Below the pieces are notes generated by a model. That model was not told the DNA's origin. It did not search any database and worked only from the letters and a program-made list of their open reading frames with translations. The translations under genes and the position numbers were made by a program. DNA of 64,000 nucleotides, from positions 68,789,628 to 68,853,627 of the forward strand of contig CM077164.1 of the NCBI GenBank assembly GCA_039583875.1, given 5' to 3'. This DNA is from Platanthera guangdongensis. Its lineage: Eukaryota > Streptophyta > Magnoliopsida > Asparagales > Orchidaceae. Below are positions 35,041-45,389 of the stretch, one piece after another. The first letter of the stretch is position 1. Each line of letters opens with the position of its first letter.

Positions 35041-37031
35041 TGTTGGGTACATTGGTTCAAATGTACCTGATTTGATGAAGCCTCACCCTACTCAATGATA
35101 TACATCAAAATGTATTTGATGTATTTTGAGTTTACTTGTGCAGGTTAAGTATTTGCAGGAAAGATGGAAAAGTTTCTAAGTCCATGTGTCGACACCCAGG
35201 AGCAAAGTGTCGACACTTAAGAATACTTGTGTCGACACCCAGGCAAGCAGTGTCGACACTTGGAGTAATTGTGTCGACACCAGGGATGCAGAGTCGACAC
35301 CAAACAGAAAGTGTCGACACATGAAGGCTGTGTCGACACTCAATGAAGAAAAGTCCAGTGAAGCAGTGTCGACACTTAGCAGTTGTGTCGACACCCAGAG
35401 GAACTGAGTCTACATCAGAAAGTGTCGACACTTGGAGGCTGTGTCGACACTCATCAAAGTCAGCAGAGTCTAAGTATAAGTGTCGACATAATAAATAAGG
35501 TGTCGACACTCAGCAGAAGACTCAACACTTGAAGAAAGTGTCGACACAATGAAGAATGTGTCGACACTCAGTAGAAGACTCAACACATGAAGAAAGTGTT
35601 GACACTAGGATGCTGTGTCGACACTCAGAAAAGTTCAACAAAATATTCTAAGTACAAGTGTCGACACTAAGGAGATGTGTCGATACTCAGCCAGAGTCTC
35701 AACAGAAGAAGAATGTGTCGACACAAGGAGCTGTGTCGACACTCAGCAAGTATCAACACAGAAGGCATGTGTCGACACCAAGAAGATGTGTCGACACTGA
35801 ACAAGTTCAACACATGAAGATGTGTCGACACTTACAAGAATTCAACTAAGTGCTGAAGAACAAGGAGTTGTGTCGACACTCAATATCAGTGTCAACACAT
35901 GAAGAAGAAGCTGTGTCGAGAAGTGAATTCTACAACACAAGGAGTTGTGTCGACACCTTGAAGGCTAGTGTCGACACTTAGTCTATAAGTGTCGACACTT
36001 AAAGACAGACAGTCTCGACACCTTCAGACAGTTACAGAATTTTCAAGAACTGACTGGATGACTTGACAGCTGCCATTCCAGCCGGTCTGCTGCACCTGTC
36101 AGAGTTGTCTGAAATCAGTTAGGAACCGGATCAGCCGATCACCATGAAGAAGGCCTATAAATAGGCTTATACTGTGTACAGAAACTGATGATCAAGTAAT
36201 TGAATAAGAAGAAGATCTAGCTATTCTTTGAAGAATTAAGTGAAGATCTAAGTAGTTGGAGAGAGAGAGCTCCATCCAAGAAGACAGCCGTTGAAACCAG
36301 GCTGTGAAGAAGGATTCAGACCTAGTGCTGAATATTAAGTTACAGAGATCAAAGATCAGCTGCAGAGGAGATCAACCCTATTGTGTTCTACATTCAAGAA
36401 GCTTTGAAGAAAGCCAAGTCAGGTTGATCTCAGCAGAGTTCTTCCAAGAACTCATCAAGAACCTATCAACTCATCTCTCTTCTCTCTGAGTTGTAGTTAT
36501 AATCTTTGTAATCTAAATTTCTTGTAGGATCCATAGTGATCTGAGTTGTAAGCCTGCAATTATAAAGGCTGAGTGTAGGGCCTGTGTGCCTGAGTGTAGG
36601 AGATCTGTTTCTCTGAGTGTAGGCCTGTTGTGGCTGAGTGTAGGCCTTGTGGCTGAGTTTAGGCTTTGTGAAGAAGCTGAGTGTAGGTCTTTGAAGAAGA
36701 CTGAGTTGTAGGGCCTTGGGCCTGAGCTGTAGGAACCTGTGTTGGGGTTCTGAGTGTAAGATCTGAGGATCTGAGATAGTGGAGGAGTTTGGCCGAATCT
36801 AGTACACTACTAGATAGGCGAAGGGAGAAAGTGGATGTACCCAAACCTTGGGGAACCACTATAAATTTGTGTGTTCACTGTGTGCTTGATTGATTGCTGT
36901 GATTGCTAAATGCTTGCTGTGGAAAAGTAGTTATAATTCTGTGATATAAATCTGTATTCTGCCTAAAAAGTTAAAAAGATTTAAGTCACCTATTCACCCC
37001 CCCTCTAGGTGATTAGGTACAATATCTTTCA
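35041..37031 (+). repeat. 3' LTR of element C (1991 bp, uninterrupted)
   Basis: Shows the LTR without F. The GTGTCGACAC array runs from about 35185 to 36015. TATAAATA is at 36156-36163. CTGAGTGTAGGCCT repeats span about 36568-36770. Ends ATATCTTTCA, followed by CCCTA. Confidence 0.93.
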
Positions 37032-37036
37032 CCCTA
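37032..37036. other. Target-site duplication CCCTA of element C (right)
   Basis: Same five bases as 12002-12006. Confidence 0.9.
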
Positions 37037-37866
37037 CATCAGCCTTTATAGATTTAGGCTTACAAATTAGAGAGATAACTCTCCTACACTCAGGCACTCA
37101 GCCTTTATAGATTTAGGCTTACAACTCAGATCTATAAAAGATCCTACAGAGATATTGGTTAAAAAACAAATATAACCTTCACCCAGGTAGAAAGAGAAAG
37201 GGTTGAAGGTTTCTTGGTCAGTTCTTGATATATCTGACTACTTTAGAATAAACCTGTCTTAGCTTCTTCAAATCTTCTTGAATCTGAACAAAGTAAGGTT
37301 GATTTTCTTGAAGTTGGAGATGATCCTCAATCTAGCTTCCTTCTTCTATTCAGAATTTAATCTGAATTCTTCTTGCAGACTTGTTCAGGATCTGCCCTTA
37401 GAGAATTATGGATGAAGACTTCTCTTCTTCTTCTTCTTCTTCTTAGATCTTCTTAGATCTTATTATTAGATCTTCTTAGATCTTCATCTTAGATCTTCTT
37501 AGATCTTCTTCTTTGATAGTTGTCTCTCTCTTGGATCATTCATTCATTCTTAATCATTTTTCTGATGACTGAACCTGTCTTTATATAGACTTCATCCGAG
37601 GTTATCAGCTGATTCGGTTTCTAACGGTCTTCTGACAGCTCTGACAGATGCAACAACATTGTCAGTTATGACAGCTGTCAAGTCTTCAGTCGTGATACTT
37701 GATCCTTCATTGAACTTTAACTCAGCAACAAAAGTGTCGAGTCAATACTTCAAATGTGTCGACACATAAAGTCTATGTGTCGACACAACTCTTGATAATG
37801 TCGACACAGCTTTCACAATGTCGACACAACTCTTCTTTAACTTCTTGACACAGCTTCAGTGGAATG
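37037..37866 (-). repeat. 5' LTR of element B, second segment
   Basis: Continues B's LTR after C. Aligns with about 2722-3600 of the 3' LTR. Includes the TTCTTAGATC repeat and a minus-strand TATA near 37580. Has fewer GTGTCGACAC units than the other copy. Cut at 37866 by element D. Confidence 0.88.
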
Positions 37867-40217
37867 TGTAACACCCCCTATCCATCACATAGCATATAGC
37901 AGTAGGTCCGGTCGGGGCCCGACGCCATATACCACAGACAGACCGGGTGGTTACTCAATGGAAACCATCCAACCAATCCAACGTCCTACACAGATTCATT
38001 CTAGCGGAAGCAATTTTAATAGCTGCATTAATAAAGAACCCAACACTAGCATGAATGTCCACTACAAAGCCAACAGGAATGAAGTACAAATACACAAGTA
38101 CTGACATTATGGCCTTATAATTGTTTTTCACAAATTACATGTTTTCCAAACCACTGCACGCAAGCCGGTCATACATGAATAAAACAGGTAAACACTCCAA
38201 TTAGGCCTTCGACGGCCGGCTCAGCAATTTGGGCTTTGGCCCTCTATATACCGCTCGGTCCTCCAGCACATGCAGACAACAATCCACCGCAACGATGGCA
38301 AACAAAGGCAACGGTCAGCTATGTTGACCAAATTATAACGATCCCGCCCCCAAACTCGGGGCGGCGATGTTCCTTCCCTACACTTTATTAGTATAACCAA
38401 GCAGTAGAGTAAAAGCACTACATCACAGGCATAGGTACGCACGACCACACACCCCGTGCACTCATGACACATTCTCGGTGAACCGATCAATGTCATGTCA
38501 ATTTAAGCCATAGACATTCCGGTCTCACCACCGCGACTTTGACGGCCAAAATATGAGCATTTTTGTCTTCCCGGCATGGGTCACGTCAATTTAAGCCATA
38601 GACCGCCGAAGACCCTCATCTATGCCAACGGATCTAATCGAATGACATGGAATGAGTATGGTTCCGTCTAACCCGTGCTCACATCGCAACAACAATTTAA
38701 GTCATGTGTGCGGATCAAACTTCTCCCGAGTCCCGTTTCCATCACACACTTTACATAACCCGGTTATGTTCAAGTTGGCTCCCAGGCCACCAAGTTGGCA
38801 GAATCACGCATTTGTACAGTTTTCCGAATGCACCTTGGAGTTAATCCCCTAGGCTCCCTGTTGCAATCTACCCAGTAGAAAAATCGAAAAACAAACATTC
38901 GCACGTAGTCTTCTCCGGCCATTTATGCAATGCAACATCACCGATCCAGAACAACTTGTCCGGGTAGGCTTCACACATCATACCTATATCCGTTCTCGAT
39001 TACGGACTCTACATGTACACAACGGGGACTATTCATGTATACCCAAAGGAACGTCTCAAACTCACAGCAAACTCGCGAGAGCGGGCTTCCCTATGCAAAA
39101 GAAGTAGAGCTTCACATGCTCAAGTAGAGAATCGTTACCCTAGCGTTCTTCCTTGGCGCCATGGAAAAGTATGCAGATGAAAAGTACTACCCTCTCCTTC
39201 CCTCCGTAGAGCTGAAGTCAGTTCGCGATTTGGAGCTTTGAAGCACCGTCGATGACCAGATTCAGGCTTCTTCTTCCTCGTTGCTCTCCCCTCTCTCTAA
39301 AACTTAGACAGAGAACCAGCGAACAGAAGATGAGGGTTTTGAAACCCTATACTCGGGTATATCCCAGTAGGAATAAACCCCAGCCGTCGGATCCCAACAT
39401 AAAGAAATGTACGGTTATGATCCGGGTATGACATGGAAAAACTGGGCCGAACACCGCACGGTTCACAAACTAGAGCAGGACACGTCCGCGACAAACTCGA
39501 ACTGTGTCAGGACATTTAGTCGAGACCCTGCCAAGAACCCTGTGTCGACACTCAGTGTCGACACTCAGTGTCGACACAGCACACCCTGTGTCGACACAAC
39601 ACACACTGGCTGTGTTGACATAGCAGGCCCTGTGTCGACACTGCAGGCCCTGCGTCGACACAGCAGGCCCTGCGTCGACACAGCAGGCCCTGCGTCGACA
39701 CAGCAGGCCCTGCGTCGACACAGCAGGCCCTGCGTCGACACAGCAGGCCCTGCGTCGACACAGCAGGCCCTGCGTCGACACAGCAGGCCCTGCGTCGACA
39801 CAGCAGGCCCTGCGTCGACACAGCAGGCCCTGCGTCGACACAGCAGGCCCTGCGTCGACACAGCAGGCCCTGCGTCGACACAGCAGGCCCTGCGTCGACA
39901 CAGCAGGCCCTGCGTCGACACAGCAGGCCCGACGTCGACACAGCAGGCCCTGCGTCGACACAGCAGGCCCTGCGTCGACACAGCAGGCCCTGCGTCGACA
40001 CAGCAGGCCCTGCGTCGACACAGCAGACTCTGTGTGTCGACACAGCAGACTCTGTGTGTCGACACAGCAGACTGTGTCAAATATGCCACAACCCGCCTTC
40101 AACCCGCGAAGGACACGACCTATGACACGCCCGTGTCCCAGGCCGTGTGACCCCTGCCAAATTGCAAACTTGGCTCAAAACGCCACTCGTTTCTCTTTTG
40201 AGTTTCGGGGCGTTACA
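37867..40217 (-). repeat. 3' LTR of element D (2351 bp)
   Basis: Bases from 37867 match 62637 onward apart from indels, for example about 32 extra bases near 37895-37930. In element orientation the U3 start holds a 20-bp tandem array and GACACGCCCGTGTC near 40115. The ORFs inside are not genes. Confidence 0.9.
39540..40075. repeat. 20-bp tandem array in D LTR
   Basis: The unit CAGCAGGCCCTGCGTCGACA is repeated about 20 times with exact 20-base period from about 39640 to 40024; one copy near 39930 carries a change. It is flanked by GTGTCGACAC copies at 39541-39600 and 40035-40075. The unit contains a GTCGAC core and GCAGGGCCTGC-type inverted repeats. Long ORFs on both strands here are repeat translations. 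Confidence 0.95.
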
Positions 40218-40235
40218 ACTCTCTCCCTCTTAAAA
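40218..40235 (-). other. Polypurine tract and TTTCG...CGAAA box, element D
   Basis: The minus strand reads TTTTAAGAGGGAGAGAGT before the LTR. Just upstream (plus 40240-40255) is TTTCGGGACGAAATT, an inverted repeat also found before H's 3' LTR. Confidence 0.75.
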
Positions 40236-40251
40236 GAATTTCGTCCCGAAA

Positions 40252-40700
40252 TTATAGAAAAGGGAAAAAATAACACACAACTAATGAGGTACCTGAGTGG
40301 AATAACTCAGGGTACTCGTCAAGAATGGTCTGCTCTCGCTCGCAAGAGAGCTCTTCCTGACCGCAATTATCCCAACGGACCTTGACCATCTTGATCACTT
40401 TGTTGCGTAGCCGCTTAACCTCTGAGTCCTCAATACGTACGGTCTTGACCTTCGTCGTCAACCCATTGTCGACCGGCGCTTGATCGACCGCAATTACTTG
40501 CGAAGGCTCTTGCACCGCCTTCTGCTGCACCAATATGTGGAATACATCGTGTAGACCACTGAGCTCCACCAATAGCCTCAATCGATAAGCGGAGCGCCAA
40601 TCTGCTCCAGTACCTCAAACGGTCCAAGGTACCTCGGGATTAGCTTCTTCAAGCGCCGCACCCACAAGATACTCTTGAACGGCTTGATCTTCAAGTATAC
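40252..40700 (-). pseudogene. Integrase C-terminus and chromodomain-like tail (element D)
   Basis: Minus-strand continuation after a TAG near 40700. RLKKLIPRYLGPFEVLEQIG is the integrase GPY/F-type module. Then KRLRNKVIKMVKVRWDN and EYPELFH form a chromodomain-like tail ending in a stop at 40252. Frame changes separate the two blocks. In chromoviruses this tail guides integration to heterochromatin. Confidence 0.7.
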
Positions 40701-42029
40701 CTAGTCGCCAACAGTGAACTTCACGTTCCTGTTCTTGGCATTATAGTACTTCGCTTGCCAGTCCTGAGCGATAAGCAACCTCTCTCGGATCGTTCGAACC
40801 AATGAAGTAGCATCTTCCACCTCTTGTCGCATGTACAACTTTGACTCACCCGTTTCTAACCAGGACAACGACGTGCGACATCTTCTACCATAAAGTGCCT
40901 TGAAGGGAGCCATTTGAATGCTCGCCTGGTAGATATTGTTGTAAGCGAATTCCACTAAGTATAGGTGATCTGCCCATTGCTTTCCAAAGTCCAGGACACA
41001 CATGCAAAGCATGTCTTCCATTGTCCTATTGACCCTCTCGATCTGATTGTCCGTCTGCGGATGGAAGGCTGTGCTAAAACTCAACTTTGTTCCCAACATC
41101 TGTTGCACCAGCCTGCAATCATTGGACGTGAACCGCCCATCTCGGTCACTCACGATGCAGTGGAGCACACCATGAAGCTTCACAATATTGTCTACATACA
41201 ACTTTGCCAATTTCTCAACTGGATCATCCTTCCTATGCGGAATGAAGTGCGACACCTTCGTTAGATGATCTACGACCACCCAAATTACGCCGTTCCCTTT
41301 TTGCGACCTTGGCAACCTGTGCACAAAGTCCATAGTAATGTCGTCAAATTTCCACTCCGGAATAGGCAAGGACTTCAAGAATCCTCCCGGCTTTTGGCAC
41401 TCCGCCTTCACCAAGGCGCACGTCTGGCACTTCGCCACGTACAGTGGCACATCCTTCTTCAGTCCTGGCCACCAGAACAATTTCTTAACATAGCGGTACA
41501 TCTTCATCCTCCCCGGGTGAATCGAGTACTTGGTATGATGCGCCTCGTACAACAATTCCACCCGCAAATTGCCCACGCTTGGGATGCACAGAAGACCGTC
41601 TTTCCAAAGTAATCCGTCCTCCACAACAAATTGGGAATTTGACCCATCCATAGCCTCTATCATGAGTTGCTTCATGTGGACATCCATATCAAAAGCCTGC
41701 CGAATCCGATTAGCCAGGTCATATTGGACTTCAGTCCAATTCAATAATGCTTCAGCACTTGATTGCTTGTTTACGCAAGAGATCTCCAATGCCTCTAACT
41801 CCTGAACCAATCGCTCATCATGGATCGACAACCAATTGGCTTGAGCTGGGGCCCGATGACTCAACGCGTCCGCAACCACATTGCCCTTACTAGACACATA
41901 GTGGATCTTGAATGTATAGTCCCCAAGGAACTCCATCCATCTATGCTGCTGCATGTTAAGATCTTTCTGATCCAACAAATACTTCAGGCTCTTATGGTCG
42001 GTATAGATATCGACCCTCACACCATACAA
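40701..42029 (-). pseudogene. pol: RNase H (C-terminal part) and integrase (element D)
   Basis: 442 codons on the minus strand. RNase H part: [17 protein letters not shown] and VVADALSHR. Integrase zinc-binding [22 protein letters not shown]...CQTCALVK. Catalytic core: [21 protein letters not shown], then [20 protein letters not shown] with the Glu. [12 protein letters not shown] follows. All three catalytic acidic residues are present. Preceded by TGA (near 42037) and followed by TAG (near 40700), each where relatives have Trp. Confidence 0.92.
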
Positions 42030-42038
42030 GTAGTGTCT

Positions 42039-43245
42039 TCACAGCTTCAAGGCAAAAATCACGGCCGCTAACTCCAAGTCATGGACCGGATAGTTCCTCT
42101 TGTGCACTTTCAGCTGTCTCGAGCCATATGCTATAACGCTTCCATGTTGTAGCAGCACACAACCCAAACCACTGCCCGAAGTATCGCTATAAATCTCAAA
42201 ACCTTCGGTCCCACTCGGCAAACTCAGCACAGGCATTGTGGTGAACCAACACTTCAACTCCTCAAAACCTCGCGCGCACTCCGACATCCAAACGAACTTC
42301 TGCTCTTTCCTCGTCAAAATAGTGAGAGGTAACGCTATCCGCGAGAAGTTCTCCACGAAGCGCCTATAATAGCCGGCAAGCCCCAGAAAGCTCCGGACTT
42401 CCGTTACTGCATAAAGCTCAGGCCACTCTCGTATCGCAACAATCTTCGTCGGATACACTCCAATACCTTCTCCACTCACTATATGACTGAGGAATGCCAC
42501 TGAGGACAACCAAAACTCGCATTTGGAGAACTTGGCGTATAGTTGATTCCTCAGCGTCTCCAACACCAAATGAAGATGCTTGAAGTGATGTTCCTCACTC
42601 TGCAAGTACACTAAAATGTTGTCAATGAAGATGATCACGAAATGGTCCAAGTACTCCCTAAAAGTTTTATTCATAAAATCCATGAACACTGACAGCGCAT
42701 TCGTCAGCCCAAACGGCATGACTGTAAACTCTTAATGCCCGTACCTCATATTGAAAGCTGTTTTAGGAATATCACTCTCCCTTATTCTCAGCTGATAGTA
42801 ACCGGACTTAAGATCCAACTTAGAGTACACTGTCGACCTGACTAGCCGATCAAATAGATCATCAATCCTTGGGATCGGGTACTTGTTCTTCTCCGTCAAC
42901 TTGTTCAGTTCTCAGGAATCAATACAAAGCATCAAGCTTCCATCCTTCTTCTTAACAAAGAGGACCGGTGCGCTACAAGGCGACAAACTTGGACGCACAA
43001 ACCCTTGCTCCAACAACTCTTGAAGTTGCACCTTCAGCTCCGCCATCTCCTTATGCGCTAGCCGATACAGAGAGCGTGACACAGGCTTCGCACCTGGAAC
43101 TAGCTCTATTGTGAAATCTATATCTCACTGCGGCGGGGCTCCAGGAAGATCGCTAGGGAACACATCAGGGTACTCCGATACCACTGAAATACTCTCCAAC
43201 GTGGGCTTAGGATTTGTAACCTCCACTAGCATAAAGAGAAGCTCT
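42039..43245 (-). pseudogene. pol: Reverse transcriptase and RNase H start (element D)
   Basis: Minus strand. RT begins after the G insertion (EYPDVFPSDLPGAPP). Motifs: [36 protein letters not shown]. The catalytic box reads FIDNILVY instead of FIDD (about 42611-42630), a loss of one catalytic Asp. The connection region follows ([16 protein letters not shown]), then RNase [17 protein letters not shown]. Stops: TGA near 43125, TGA near 42913, TAA near 42732. Confidence 0.9.
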
Positions 43246-44607
43246 TGATGCAGTCTTGACCCTTTGGGCATTATGGTGACGGACGTAACTAAACGCACCG
43301 CTCTCCACTGACTCTCACGTCACGCTCAAGCAAAATACAGGAACATCACAACTTGAATATTCATTAAACCTAGACTATGGAGGGTTTGCAAAGCCCTTCA
43401 AGATAGTACCAAGGCGATAGGCCAAGGTCCTCTCAAGCGAAAGGAACCCACACGGTTCGGTCGAGCGTTGTTGTACCAAAAGAAAATCCATCGAAAACAA
43501 AAGATTCGGACAAGGGTGATTCTCTCCCAACAAAATAAAACGAGGGCCGCCACGCCTCACGAATTTAAACGAGAAAAGTAAACACCAACAATATCTATGA
43601 AGAAATTAACCACAAAATTTCAAACGTTTCACAAACCACACAACACTCATATGCCACAAGATCTATCAAGAGGAGAAAACACACTACAGTAGAGATTTTT
43701 CGTTACCCAAACCGGAATAGATGATTCCGGTTATCTCGCTTGAATCGCTCTTCCACGATTCCGCCGGAGTTACGCCGGATGGAGAGGAAACTCGTCCTCC
43801 TTCTTTGCGTCACGCCTTGGCCGAGATCCACGAGATATTACCACAAGAACCTGCTCTAACCACCAAGAGAGAGGGGTGGTCGGAGTCTTCCTTGAAGGGG
43901 GAATGGGTTGGTCGGGTTGTGCTTGAGAGAGGTCGGACGGCTATGGATGAAAGGGATAGGGGGCTAGGGGGTGGTGGATTGTGAAGGAGGGGCTTTGGGT
44001 GGCCGAGATAAGGAGGAGGAAGGGGAGGTTGGCGTCTAGGAGAGGGAGAGAAGGCTAGGATTGAGAGGGAGCTGAAATTAGAATAGGAGGGAGAGGGGGG
44101 AGATTCCTTTTGGAGGTAGGATTTCAAATTCTCACTCAACTTAACCATATAAAAACAATCCATGCCTATATATAGGCTACACCACTCAATCTCCACCTTA
44201 GAAAATTAACACCCTCATGATGGTTATATGCACCCATCATGAATTAAATAAAGCATAGAGTTTGCATGAAGAATAAAAAATGCAAGATGGTTATAAGCAC
44301 TCATCATGCAATACAAAATTAAAATGCTTGAAATAAGATTTCTTAAGATAACAATCGATAAAATAACAATTTAATAAAATATATAATTATAATTATTTTA
44401 TTCATAATTATATATTTTATTTAATAGTGGCGGCGGCGTTGGCGTCGAGGTAGAAATCTCATCCGTGAGCTTGCGGCCACAACCGTCCCAATCCACGAAC
44501 GCTTTGGTGGCGGCGTTGGCGTCGAGGTAGAAATCCAATCTGTGAGCTTGCGGCAACGACCGTCCCAATCCGCGAATGCTTTCATACGGGGATCCATGAC
44601 GCCATCA
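43246..44607 (-). repeat. 3' LTR of element G
   Basis: Same length as 47878-49239 and a few percent different by eye. A tandem duplication of about 80 bp (GGCGGCGTTGGCGTCGAGG) lies at 44427-44585. A TATATATAG (both strands) near 44167-44176 is the likely TATA. Unlike the other elements it has no palindrome array. Confidence 0.9.
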
Positions 44608-44622
44608 ATCCTCCCCCTCTCA
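44608..44622 (-). other. Polypurine tract, element G
   Basis: The minus strand reads GAGAGGGGGAGGAT next to the 3' LTR. Confidence 0.75.
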
Positions 44623-45389
44623 AAAATACTCATCACTGATGAGTAGGCATGTGAGTACTCGCATGGAAGATCGTCGACGGGGAAGAAGAACCTGCAAGGA
44701 AAAAAGTGATCTTGGGGGGACCTCAAAAACGCATTAGCCAACGAAGGAAAAACAGTTTCCACAACATCAACCAACATTCCTCCGATGGAGACCGAGAAAG
44801 AGAACTATCCTGGGAAACTTGCACCACCCAAACCGATAGAATTCAAAGTGGAATATATATACTGAGAGGTAGACATTTCAAGTGGCATAGAAGCATGAAG
44901 CGTAAAATATGAAACGATGAAAATAGAAGCTATGCCCCAATCAGTGGAAAATTCCAATAGAAAAGTGATGTTACCAAACTCCCTTAAGGTTCGTAAAGGA
45001 TGGACTTGCCGATTTGTTAATATTTTTAAGGTGCCCGGGTGCATCCGTTCAGGGGTGAGACAAACCAAACCCAAATCATCCACATAACGGTAGGAGACCC
45101 TCCGACACGAACTAGCAAGTGATTTAACAGACGCTTCTTGATTGATTAAGATGTTAAGAATGCGCCTAATTAAATTAAAACAATGAGGGGTGAACCCATG
45201 CGCAACATAACTTGAGTTAACAGTAGAGATTAACGGGACTATGTCTGGTGGCACGGGTGCTCTACATTCATTAACGATTTCTGTGGAGTCCAGTGTCGTA
45301 GTTTTAAATTTAGATTTAAATTTTGATTTAAAAATTTCACAAAGAAATGCCTGCGGAAAACGCTCATCACCAACTATAGAGTTGGATGC
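44623..45389 (-). other. 3' internal region of G, one unassigned ORF
   Basis: A minus-strand ORF of 149 codons (45254-44805) lies between gag and the 3' LTR. I recognise no domain. It could be a captured fragment, a decayed pol piece or chance. Confidence 0.3.

Larger units (their letters stand above)
12007..37031 (+). mobile_element. Element C: SIRE/Maximus-like copia (plus strand), split by F
   Basis: Full-length element of about 12.9 kb after removing nested F (12490-24584). The 5' LTR is 12007-12489 plus 24590-26118, internal 26119-35040, 3' LTR 35041-37031. Order: primer-binding site, gag, pol, palindrome array, ORF3, polypurine tract. Flanked by the CCCTA duplication. gag and pol share one frame, interrupted by at least five stops. 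Confidence 0.92.

Noticed and set aside
39407..40150. Long overlapping ORFs on both strands (up to 247 codons)
   Set aside because: Translations of the 20-bp repeat; the period is not a multiple of three, so all three frames stay open without being coding.
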